A stretch of DNA of 64,000 nt, taken from positions 9,695,029-9,759,028 of the forward strand of contig JASKMD010000017.1 of NCBI GenBank assembly GCA_030144725.1, read 5' to 3'. Source of the DNA: Haematococcus lacustris. Taxonomy: Eukaryota > Chlorophyta > Chlorophyceae > Chlamydomonadales > Haematococcaceae. A program made the translations under genes and the position numbers. Of this stretch, positions 45,801-55,195 are shown piece after piece (position 1 is the stretch's first letter; every line of letters starts with the position of its first letter). Below the pieces are notes generated by a model that made no database searches, had not been told where the DNA came from, and saw only the letters and a list, made by a program, of their open reading frames with translations.

Positions 45801-45803
45801 GTT
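39821..45803 (-). CDS. METTL21-type protein-lysine methyltransferase
   Basis: SAM-dependent methyltransferase of the METTL21/FAM86 type, probably modifying a protein lysine. Exons found, all in phase: 45662 to at most 45803 (5' limit unknown), 45269-45366, 44254-44332, 42200-42279, 40929-41064, 40137-40301, 39821-39856. Motifs in order: VVLDCAGEPVTVKLKQQ, GACVWEGEMLLAAWL (the TG..VW..G..L region), CRCVELGSGPGLAGLL (motif I), ITDKEVVLGLAEANVQFNG (motif post-I), EVSALEWGA, FILAADCVYIDQ (the D..Y..D/E site), PRCLVSFELRSQAV and VAHIELYELSL then stop. I could not find the starting ATG; an upstream exon near 45,800-45,950 is likely. Three successive introns each carry a Fanzor-like relic on the opposite strand. 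Confidence 0.85.
41505..42100 (+). pseudogene. Fanzor-like element 3' relic (copy 2), in a METTL21 intron
   Basis: Coding tail from APRKPPQAPRSSQEASQPAA to LDRDCNAALNMQRIG (RuvC-III-like) and ELCWWPEQGKLPAKGKEYPG. A TGG is now TAG at 41,694, and the last codons plus the first 3' bases are deleted. The conserved 3' noncoding region follows and ends at 42,100. It lies antisense inside the intron between exons 42200-42279 and 40929-41064. Confidence 0.8.
42589..42800 (+). pseudogene. Fanzor-like C-terminal relic, divergent subfamily, in a METTL21 intron
   Basis: Reads RWLDRETNSCLNLQRIGGS, RELCCWEGLEALPAPGNEYQ and GYKLIDDRLPKARQRLHRAA to a stop at 42,798. Position by position it matches RWLDRDCNAALNMQRIGES and ELCWWPEQGKLPAKGKEYPG of the main family, but the Asp of DCNAA is Glu-Thr here and the tail is longer. 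A CAG before the first codon could be a splice acceptor. The 3' flank does not match the main family's conserved noncoding region. Confidence 0.65.
42801..44253. other. METTL21 intron sequence, no further gene
   Basis: Contains repeated CAAGGC(T/A)CTTC-type words (43,280-43,800: TTCAAGGCT several times) and a (CAG)5 at 44,043. No independent gene is recognised. Confidence 0.4.
44508..45206 (+). pseudogene. Fanzor-like element 3' relic (copy 3), in a METTL21 intron
   Basis: An open tail of about 148 codons, VRPAWSQQRDQPVRGMMWCP to GYKRVRDKPPK then stop at 44,963, with the RuvC-III-like LDRDCNAALNMQRIG intact. The conserved 3' region follows to 45,206. The start is cut at the segment that begins the last exon of the 56.8-kb copy, so only the C-terminal third remains. 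It is antisense in the intron between exons 45269-45366 and 44254-44332. Confidence 0.8.
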
Positions 45804-46144
45804 TGGGACTACCGTACACTCCCTCTTGATCCGCGAGGACCAGATAAATAAAAGTGAATACTCTTTCCTGACCCAAAACAACCATTGTTTACTTTGTCCT
45901 GAAGCGGAAACTGCAGCAAAACACAGTTTGGCGAATGTGGGTGTGCTCATACATATTCTAGACAGCCATCCCTTGCATAACATGTCAATCCTCCGTGGTT
46001 TACACTTCTTGCACAGGTCACCGAGTCAAGCCACCCGGTCACCAACTCAAAGCCCCTGTGCGAGGGCACTGTCATTGTGCACCTAGTCACCGTCTGGACT
46101 TTGCACTAAATAGAGCAATGAGACTCCCCCATGAAGGGCACTGC

Positions 46145-46290
46145 CACTGTGCACTAGTTTGTTTTCGTTTCGCCCTGATGCCTGATATATAGCTCCAAAT
46201 GACATGGCATAGGTTCGTACCCTTCAATTCATAGCTCGACCTTACTTCAATAATACGCAAAATCGCAGGATAACTGATGTGCAATGCACT
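46145..46290 (+). repeat. hAT-like element end fragment
   Basis: CACTGTGCAC, CGTTTCGCCCTGATGC and GACATGGCATAGGTTC match the left part of the 29.8-kb derivative. Confidence 0.55.
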
Positions 46291-46740
46291 TCATGGTGCA
46301 CCAAGAGGGCATCCTGGTGCCACCCTTCCATGGCCAGACCCACACAGGGTTCGCCCTCGTCAACAGCACAGACCACACATAGCTGCCTGCACACCCCGCA
46401 CCCACCCGTGACGTGCACCTCATCCGCTGCGTGCACCTGCCAGCGGTCTGTCCTCTCCAGGTCACGCTCAAAGCGCTGGCCGTCTTCCCACCTGCACACC
46501 CTTATGCAGACCAGGGGAGGTGCACATAGCCCGCTGCCCTGATGAATGCTTTGGACCTGGCCCTGGCCCTCGCCCTGGCCTTGACCCTGACCCCTGGCCC
46601 AGGCCCTTGCCCCGGCCCTAGCCCTACCCCTAGCCCCAGCCCTGGCCTTGGCCCTCAGACTGACCCTGACCATGGCCCTGGTAGGCCTTGTGAGGCAGTG
46701 TGCCCTGGGTGGGAAGGGTGCCAGGTGATGACGATGTGTC

Positions 46741-48059
46741 GCTTGCGCAGCAGTGTTTTTTTTTTCATATGGCCTCTTTCCAATTTCATAGCACAAAGTG
46801 TCATGGCTCAGATTGGGACTGTCATGTTCATAGCGCAACCCTGTTGGGCCCCATAGCGCACAACAAAATGTTAATGGGAATGTGTCAAAATCAAATTGAT
46901 TGCTGCTGAAGACACGGGCGCACACATTCAAGTGGCACTCTTGCAGCCTGTTGCGGGTGTCATCTTTGAGGTAAGCCATGGCTGAGAGAGCCTGGTGTCA
47001 TGACCAGATCAAGCTCTGCCAGCTTGATGTACTCCAAGATGTCAGCCTTGGTGATGGGTTGGCCAGCCAGGTAGCGCCACAGCTTGGTGGTCTCCTTGGC
47101 TGGGTTGGCTGCTGCTGAGGCACTGTCGACATGCTGCTGGAAGTCACTGGCTGGCACTAAAGCAGCGCGGCGCCCTTTTGGGGGGATGGCGTACAGCTGC
47201 ACCGGCTCCTCACTGTCACTGTCAGCCTCATCTAATTGCACTGTCATACTGCCACTCCCTACAGCTGCAATGCCAAATGGCCAGAGCTGTTGTACACCAG
47301 GCACCTGCCAGGTCCTGCCACATTAGTGAAGGCTGTCAGCTCAGGAAAGTCCAGTGCAGAGAAGGGGGAGGGGCCTGAGTACATGGCAGTGATCTTGTTG
47401 GCCGTCAGGGCAACCTCCTGCATAAGGTCCTCGACAAAGATGGCACGGCTTTGGCACAGACGGTTGAGGCGGTTGAGTGAGCGGAGGATGGGCAAGAGCC
47501 CGTAGGCTGCCAAGAGAGTAGGGAGGTCTGTGAGGAGGCTGCTGATGCAAGTGGAGGCTGTGTCAAAGTAGGACACCAAGGACCTGATGTCACGCACCAG
47601 CCGCTCTGCTGGCTTCCGCAAGCTCAGCCAACGGGCTGGCGCGGCCCGCCCTATCAGCTGACCCTTGAGCCCAAGGCTGTGGCAAAGCTGCTTGTACTTC
47701 TGGGTGCGGGCTGGGCTCTTGATGCTGGTTGATGTTGGTTTGTAAGCCACAGTGGGCGATCGCCAGTGAGCCAGCTGTCCTGAAACCTGTTGCTGTTACC
47801 ATGTGCCCTGGCTTGTAAGTAGGCACCATCGCTATACCCTCGGCGGGCACGGCCCTCAGCCATCGGGACTGCGGCGCTTATCCAAACTGCGGCTCTTAGC
47901 CGAGCTGCGGCTGCAGTACAAAGTTCACTTTTTATAACGCGATGCGCTATAGCACAGTCCGCAAGGGGTCCAATCCATAGCGCACGGAGCCCTCTGAAAT
48001 GTCGCTTTTTATAGCGATCGCTATATATAGCGTTAAAAAAAAAACATTGTTGCGCAGTG
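46741..48059 (-). mobile_element. hAT-like DNA transposon relic
   Basis: The ends are inverted: GCGCAGCAGTGTTTTTTTTTT at about 46,744 and its near complement (AAAAAAAAAACATTGTTGCG) at about 48,057. AGCGATCGCTATATATAGCG lies just inside the right end. Minus-strand coding remnants of a transposase occupy about 46,960-47,750. I could not establish a convincing target-site duplication. Confidence 0.55.
46960..47750 (-). pseudogene. hAT-like transposase remnant (ZNF862-like type)
   Basis: The piece KYKQLCHSLGLKGQLIG, APARWLSLRKPAERLVRDIR, SLVSYFDTASTC, LLPILRSLNRLNRLCQ and FVEDLMQEVAL corresponds to the TRWLS...LI.YF..L..LL..LS..FQ stretch typical of hAT-derived proteins of the ZNF862/DUF4371 type. 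A second piece (ADSDSEEPVQLYAIPPKGRR, KADILEYIKLAELDLVMTPG) continues after what may be an intron. No N-terminal zinc finger or complete catalytic core is visible, so it is a remnant. Confidence 0.55.
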
Positions 48060-48361
48060 GGCACACATGTGATGGGGAGGGCTGTGGTGGGTCTCCATGC
48101 GCCTCACCCAATAAGATGCACCTTCACGCCCTCCATGCTCTACCACACTGCGCGATGCTTGCTGCACCACTGAGCTGTCTGCAGAGCACAGGTGCAGGTG
48201 CACCCAGGTTGTTTCTCAGTCACAAGTCCGCATTTGTTTGCATCCATCCGCATGTGCGGGGAACAAGCATTTGCCGATGGCCGATTGCGAAGTGTCGAAC
48301 GGCCGCTGGTGTGACGAGTGTGGAGTCCGAGACGATCACTAAGGACGAGGCAAGAAGACTG

Positions 48362-50076
48362 ATGTCCGCCGCTGCGGGCGGTGCTGACTATGAAACTAGC
48401 GTTCTGGCGGTGCTTCCCCCTCATTTGTGGACCTTGATCCTAAGCGAATGTGGCCCAGCGTCGGCTGTTTCCCTGTGCCTGGCCTGCAGGGCTTTAAAAG
48501 CAGCCGTTTCGCAATCCAGCTTCTGGCTAGCCAAGTGCAAAGCCCAAGGCTGGGTGCCTCATCAGACAGAGGCAAATGCACTTGAAGCAGGCACTGACCC
48601 CCAGTGGTGTTTTCTATACAGCAAACGCATGCTGTGCCGCTGGCGGGTCAGGTGGGCAAGCTAGCATGGCGCATGCAGCCTTTGCTACCATGCTGCCATC
48701 CCCTCCCCCTGCCCCCTTGGTTCACCCCTTGGCCCCTTTCCCCTGTTCCTCAACTACCTCCCCCTTACCAACACACATGCAATCATACATACTCACCCAC
48801 ACGTTCTTCACAGCCCATGATGTGTGAAGATGGAGTAAGCCAGTGCTGCTAAGGTGCTGTTGCTGTTGTGGAGTGATGAGTTCAGACTGGCGCGATCAAG
48901 CTGTGACCTCACGACCATTTGTCTCTGTGCACTGATTCCTGTGCACTTAGCAGGCGCTTCATGAAACTGTACATCCCCTTCCTCAGCAGGTCAAGCCAGA
49001 TGGCCATGAATCCTGGTGAGCAGGCGGCACTCGCAGATGAATGCAAGCCCACTGACTCTTACGCCCTACCTGCGCTGGAGCTGTTGATTGTGCAAGGCAT
49101 ACTCAGCACCTCCCTCACCAGCCCAGCGGGCTGCACTCTCCAGCGCAAAGGCAGGATGACAGAACCCTCACTAGGGGTGGTGTTTTGTCTGTACCAAGAA
49201 AACCTCCCTCGCGTGCTGCATGGGTGTCCTCCACCTACACTATTGCCTGACCCTTGGAACAGGGCTATAGCCTGAAACTGGCAGGACTGATATACGCTGA
49301 TGCATGATGTCCTGCACATGGCTGCGGCAGTTACAGCAATCAACCAACCAACAACCAAGCAACCAACCAACCACTAATGAGCCTGGTGGGTAAAGCCTGT
49401 CATCTTGGTGTGAGAGTGAGAATGTCCAGCCAAGGTGTTTTTTTGCAGGCGCTGGCATCGCAGCCCTGGCTGCTGCTGAGGCACGGCTGGGGCACGCCCT
49501 GCCCTGGGAGGTGAGAGCCAGGGTGGGCTGCCACAGCACCAGGCGGCAGCACCAGGGGCCCTGCCAGGCAACGTAGCCTGGGGAGTCAATCTGTTGGGAC
49601 CAGCCACTCAGCTTGGGCCAGCCCTGTAGCGGCAACAACGGGTGGTTGGGTGCCCACTGAACAGACTTGGAAAGGAGGGGTGGGAATGCAAAGGCACCCA
49701 AGGGTCAGCCAACTAGCTGGACCCACCAGGTGCGGGTAGCTGGCTTGGCTTGGCTTGGCTTGGCTTTGCTTGGTATGGCTTGGCTACATCTACAAGAGAG
49801 TACGTTCACATTCCCGCACCCTTGCATGGGTGCATGCAGTAGTTTCAAACAGGCTGGTCAGAGTCAGAGGGGTGTTGCCAGGCAGCTTGCGGGCCGGGAG
49901 CAGCAGACCTCCTGCTTCAGGCCGGCCGCCTTGTGCTGTGCATCCACCGCTGTGCCATGCGCCCCTTGCTGCTGACTGGGTGTGGCGCTGGCTGCAGTTG
50001 TGGGAGCTGTATCGTTTCCGTGATGGCCAGGCCCACGCCTCGGGGGTGACCTTCTGTGATGACATGCGCATGCTGG
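48362..50076 (+). CDS. F-box protein with SUKH (SMI1/KNR4-like) domain, SKIP16/FBXO3-like
   Basis: Exons that join in phase: 48362-48651, 48954-49015, 49449-49510, 49998-50076. Exon 1 encodes an F-box (LAVLPPHLWTLILSE, VSLCLACRALKAAVSQSSFW). Exons 3-4 encode AALAAAEARLGHALPWE|LWELYRFRDGQ, the signature LG..LP.....YR..DGQ that opens the SUKH domain in SKIP16/FBXO3. Such proteins are substrate adaptors of SCF ubiquitin ligases and usually end in an ApaG domain, which I cannot find. The gene must continue beyond 50,076 (donor G|GTGAGT). A possible later exon is 51601-51724 (VPAILFCSNASRSRSMAVDL), but its phase needs a linking exon that I did not locate. Confidence 0.72.
49160..49290 (-). repeat. 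Fragment of a Fanzor-like 3' noncoding region (divergent)
   Basis: In reverse orientation it contains TGCCAGTTTCAGGCTATAGC, CCCTGTTCC and GGTCAGGCAATAGTGTAGG, as at 57,960-58,110, and resembles the 3' region of the main Fanzor-like family. It lies in an intron of the F-box gene. Confidence 0.6.
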
Positions 50077-50399
50077 GTGAGTCATGGCTGCTCACTGGCC
50101 TCTGCAGGGCCAGGCAACGCCCAGCTGTGGGGCTGGTGGTAGGCAGGGAGGTAGGAGGGCAGGGGCAGGGGTGCGGCCTGCTTACCACCTTGCCTCCCCA
50201 CCATCCCGCTAGCACCTCACTCGCCTCCTGAACCCAGCCTGGTCAGGAGGACAAATCCTCAACTCAGTAGGCCACGTGTCCATTGAGCTGCGGCCAGGTC
50301 CCAAAACTTTGCTGCGATGCCTCTTGGCTGGTAGCTGTTTTGATGAGGTGCCCAGTGGTGTGGGGTTTGCCCACGAATGTGCCATCGATGTGGGGGCTG

Positions 50400-50500
50400 T
50401 AGTCATTAAGGGTGCGACCGAGGATGCTACAACGTGTTTGTAGTAGCTGAGTGAGATTACCCACAGTTCAACATGTTGTTCCTTGTTGAACAAGTTTTGT
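50400..50500 (-). repeat. Dispersed repeat with GTGGGTAATCTCACTCAGCT, inverted copy
   Basis: Reverse complement of the 39.55-kb copy over about 90 bp, including GAACAAGGAACAACATG and CTACAAACACGTTGTAGCAT. Confidence 0.7.
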
Positions 50501-50513
50501 TGGCCTGTGCTGT

Positions 50514-50818
50514 GTGATGCGTGATGCAACATGTGGTGGTGACATGGAGGGACTGCATGGGCAGTGCCCCGCCTTGCTGCTGGCCCCTTGGGACACTGCC
50601 TGGCCCTGTGCAGCCCTTGAGGAGCTGGAAGTGGTGCAGCAGTGCCTGCCCCCTCACACCCACATGGAGCAGCTGCAGCTACATGAGCAGGAGCTGGCAG
50701 CAGACTACGGGCAGCAGCTGCTTCCCCCTGCCGCCCCACCCCAGGTGCAGGCTGCAGGCGTGTAGGATGAGAGGATAGGAGGGCTGTGTCACACCTCACT
50801 TTATCATAGCTGCCCTGC

Positions 50819-50854
<36 letters not shown>

Positions 50855-52458
50855 CTGCTGCTGCTGCCCTGCTGTTGCTGCTGCTGCTGCTGCTGATGAT
50901 GATGATGATGCCACATCAGAAAGTGGCCATTGTAGGCGAGATGATTTGGCCTCCTGCATCAGGTTTGCTGGCGTGTGATCCTGCACTCATCACCTCGGTG
51001 CCTATGAACATGCCCTGTGGGCCAGGCAGCTGCCACAAGGTGCATGCTAGAGTTAAAGCTAGGAAGGAGGAGGAGGAGGAGGGGAGGAGAAGGAAGAGGA
51101 AGCTGTGGGCCAGGCAGCTGCCAGGGACCGGGGCTCGGGGAGGTGGTTGCCTGCTGGTCAGCCGGCTGCTGCTGCGCTCCTGAGGTTGAGCTGCCAGGCA
51201 GGCTATGAGGGGCCTAAAGGGCTGGTGGGGTCTGAGTGCCACAGGGAGCTACAGCTAGAGCTAGGAAGGAGGAGGAGGTTGTTCAAGGCAGGTGTGAAGT
51301 CCTTGCAGCTAGCCTCTCACATGTGACAGGCACAGTGGCAGGCTTTTTTGGCAGACTTGGCAGACTTGGAGGCCTTTGGAGGTGCCCTTTGGAGGTGCCC
51401 TTAGGATCAAGGCTCAAGGTTGAGAGCTGCGGTGCTGTTTTGGCAGGCTAAGTTTAAGGTTGGCGGGTAGGGCATGGTTGGTCCCTCAAAAGTGGTCATG
51501 ATTGCTGGCCTTGTGGCGGGTAGGGCTGTGTGGTAGTAGGCGGGCAGGGAGCCAAGCCTGGTGTGGGGACAGAGTGTGTGAGCTGCCGGCATGCCTGCAG
51601 GTGCCCCTGACCCCAGGTGCTGGGCCAGGCTGCCCTGTGCCTGCAATCCTGTTCTGCAGCAATGCCAGCCGCAGCAGGTCCATGGCGGTGGACCTCACCA
51701 TGGGCTCCCTCATCTTATCACGAGGTGCGTGGGCTGCTGCAGGCTAGCCTGCTGCACGCAAAGCTGCTGCACGCAAGGCTGCTGCACCCAAGGCTGATGT
51801 GCGCTGGCCCACTTGGCCATCCATACCCAAGTGTCCCAAGATTTTGCTGTCATGCCCCTTGGCTGCTTTCCTGTCCAGCTCTTCACTGTCTGGCGCTGCC
51901 TCTGCAGGCCTGTCCAGCTTCATTGTCGCGCCGTCGCTGGCAAGATGGCTGCAGAAGCTCCTGACATGAGCCAGCCTTAGGATGCTCACTGGGTAGACCT
52001 GTGTTGCTGCGTTGACAGATGGAGTTCAAATTTGGAGAACTGCATGACCCCCCACACTACACCTCATACTCATTGGGCCATACCTAGAAGTAAGGCTGCT
52101 GAGCTCACTGCCTGGGACCAACACGGCACGGGCCAGCTAGGCCCTCCTGCCACCCACCCAAGCTGCTGACACATCAGGGGAGGGCTGCCTGGAGGTTGCT
52201 TGTGCCCTGTTCCCCCTGGTGGCTGCTGCTGCTACCTGCTGCTACCCCTGCTGTGAGTGGCTGGCTCATTGCTGATTCACTGTTTGATGTAAGCAGTGTA
52301 AGTGTAAGCACTCCTCGCCCTCATAACCAAGGCCGTTCAGGGTGCCCTTTGGAGGTGCCCTTAGGATGTGCCCTTTGGAGGTGCGAGAGTGAGTGACATC
52401 GCCTCCTGGGTATAAGTAGGTATCAGCAGGTGTGAGCTGATATGAGCCTAGTGGCACA
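50514..52458. other. Region with unplaced exon-like segments
   Basis: It includes a (CTG)n tract (50,818-50,900) and (GAGGAG)n at 51,066-51,100. A direct repeat of TTTGGAGGTGCCCTTAGGAT lies near 51,393 and 52,348. A single Fanzor-type terminus (CTCAAGGTTGAGAGC) is at about 51,416. Parts may be exons of the F-box gene; I cannot join them. Confidence 0.35.
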
Positions 52459-53081
52459 ATGCCTCCGAGGAAGCGGCCCAGTAGCGCGGATCAAGAGCCG
52501 CATCCTGTTGAAAACCCGCGAAAACAAGGTTCGTCGTAGTCGTGGTGTGGTCCGCTGCAACTGTGCAGTCCGGTGAGCTCCGCGCTGCTCACATCGCTAC
52601 TGTTCATGCCAGCGCAGGTCCTAGCACCCCTCCAGGCAAACAACGCGAGGAGCGAAGGGCTGAATGGAAAACCCAGCGACGACAGGTGCGCCCCCGCCCC
52701 CGCCTTGTATGCCCCCGCACTGTTCGTGTCCCCGCATTGTGTCTTGGCCTGTCAAAGTGGCCTGTCAAAGTGCGGATTGTGCTTGGCCGTAGGTCATCAA
52801 GGTCCCGGGTGGCGCTGTGCTGCGCGGGTGCAAGAAAACGAATCGCAAGCTGATGGCCCACTTCCAGCTGAGGGCTGGGATGTACAACCAGCTTCGAGTG
52901 ATCGCCTCTTTGTATGTGCTGAGAATCTTTCTTACATGCCTGATGGGCTACCCCACCCCGGGGTAGCGCAGCGCCCCCACACCTCCAGCCGTGCAACCTC
53001 CTCATGCACAGGATGCTGCCCCCTTACCCCCACTCTCCCTGCGTGTCCCTGCCCAGCCAGCCAGCATGGCTATGGACTGGG

Positions 53082-53099
53082 AGCCTGAGCCTGAGCCTA

Positions 53100-53169
<70 letters not shown>

Positions 53170-53172
53170 AGA
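53082..53172 (+). repeat. GAGCCT hexanucleotide repeat (Glu-Pro)
   Basis: About 15 in-frame GAGCCT units encode a Glu-Pro run in the N-terminal part of the Fanzor-like relic. Confidence 0.92.
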
Positions 53173-53573
53173 GCCTGCCCCAGCGCCACCCAGCCTCAGG
53201 CCACCTAGTGCCCGCCTCGCTGCCCGCCACCCCCCACCGGCAGCACCCACCGGGCCACCCATGCCCCTTGACAGCGAAGATCCTGTCATGCTGCAGCAGC
53301 TGCAGGTCTTTTGTGAGTACTTTGTTAACTCCAACAAGCTGACACCCTACAACCAGCTGCAGCGGCGGCTTGGGCGTCCAAGGCAGATCCTACACTACAC
53401 TACAACCAGGAGCTGCTGGCCAAGCTGCAGCAACTTGGCAGCGTCAACCTGACTGGGGACCACAACACCATCAGTCATCACTCCATGCAGCTAGCGGTCG
53501 CCATGCAGCAGCACTACTCCAACCCAGGCAAGTGGTGGTGGTGCATAGACTCTGGACCTGGACCATGCCCTAA

Positions 53574-55195
53574 ACATGACCTGACCCTGACCTGACATGA
53601 CCTCACCTGACCTGGCTTGACCTGACCTGACCTGACCTGACCTGACCTGACCTGACCTGACCTGACCTGACCTGACCTGACCTGACCTGACCTGACCTGA
53701 CCTGACCTGACCTGACCTGACCTGACCTGACCTGACCTGACCTGACCTGACCTGACCTGACCTGACCTGACCTGACCTGACCTGACCTGACCTGACCTGA
53801 CCTGACCTGACCTGACCTGACCTGACCTGACCTGACCTGACCTGACCTGACCTGACCTGACCTGACCTGACCTGACCTGACCTGACCTGACCTGACCTGA
53901 CCTGACCTGACCTGACCTGACCTGACCTGACCTGACCTGACCTGACCTGACCTGACCTGACCTGACCTGACCTGACCTGACCTGACCTGACCTGACCTGA
54001 CCTGACCTGACCTGACCTGACCTGACCTGACCTGACCTGACCTGGCCTGGCCTGGCCTGGCCTGGCCTGGCCTGGCCTGGCCTGGCCTGGCCTGGCCTGG
54101 CCTGGCCTGACCTGACCTGACCTGACCTGACCTGACCTGACCTGACCTGACCTGACCTGACCTGACCTGACCTGACCTGACCTGACCTGACCTGACCTGA
54201 CCTGACCTGACCTGACCTGACCTGACCTGACCTGACCTGACCTGACCTGACCTGACCTGACCTGACCTGACCTGACCTGACCTGACCTGACCTGACCTGA
54301 CCTGACCTGACCTGACCTGACCTGACCTGACCTGACCTGACCTGACCTGACCTGACCTGACCTGACCTGACCTGACCTGACCTGACCTGACCTGACCTGA
54401 CCTGACCTGACCTGACCTGACCTGACCTGACCTGACCTGACCTGACCTGACCTGACCTGACCTGACCTGACCTGACCTGACCTGACCTGACCTGACCTGA
54501 CCTGACCTGACCTGACCTGACCTGACCTGACCTGACCTGACCTGACCTGACCTGACCTGACCTGACCTGACCTGACCTGACCTGACCTGACCTGACCTGA
54601 CCTGACCTGACCTGACCTGACCTGACCTGACCTGACCTGACCTGACCTGACCTGACCTGACCTGACCTGACCTGACCTGACCTGACCTGACCTGACCTGA
54701 CCTGACCTGACCTGACCTGACCTGACCTGACCTGACCTGACCTGACCTGACCTGGCCTGGCCTGGCCTGGCCTGGCCTGGCCTGGCCTGGCCTGGCCTGG
54801 CCTGGCCTGGCCTGGCCTGGCCTGGCCTGGCCTGGCCTGGCCTGGCCTGACCTGACCTGACCTGACCTGACCTGACCTGACCTGACCTGACCTGACCTGA
54901 CCTGACCTGACCTGACCTGACCTGACCTGACCTGACCTGACCTGACCTGACCTGACCTGACCTGACCTGACCTGACCTGACCTGACCTGACCTGACCTGA
55001 CCTGACCTGACCTGACCTGACCTGACCTGACCTGACCTGACCTGACCTGACCTGACCTGACCTGACCTGACCTGACCTGACCTGACCTGACCTGACCTGA
55101 CCTGACCTGACCTGACCTGACCTGACCTGACCTGACCTGACCTGACCTGACCTGACCTGACCTGACCTGACCTGACCTGACCTGACCTGACCTGC
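53574..55195. repeat. CCTGA pentanucleotide satellite with two CCTGG blocks
   Basis: About 1.6 kb of CCTGA, perfect from about 53,625, with two internal homogeneous CCTGG blocks (54,041-54,105, 13 units; 54,751-54,845, 19 units). It splits the Fanzor-like coding sequence between HHSMQLAVAMQQHYSN and AERYVKLYAKAARARL. The array contains no AG dinucleotide, so it cannot supply a splice acceptor. Minus-strand open frames of 532-568 codons are repeat artefacts. Confidence 0.97.

Noticed and set aside
50914..51030. Possible linking exon of the F-box gene
   Set aside because: No frame with the required phase and a SUKH-like sequence could be found there.
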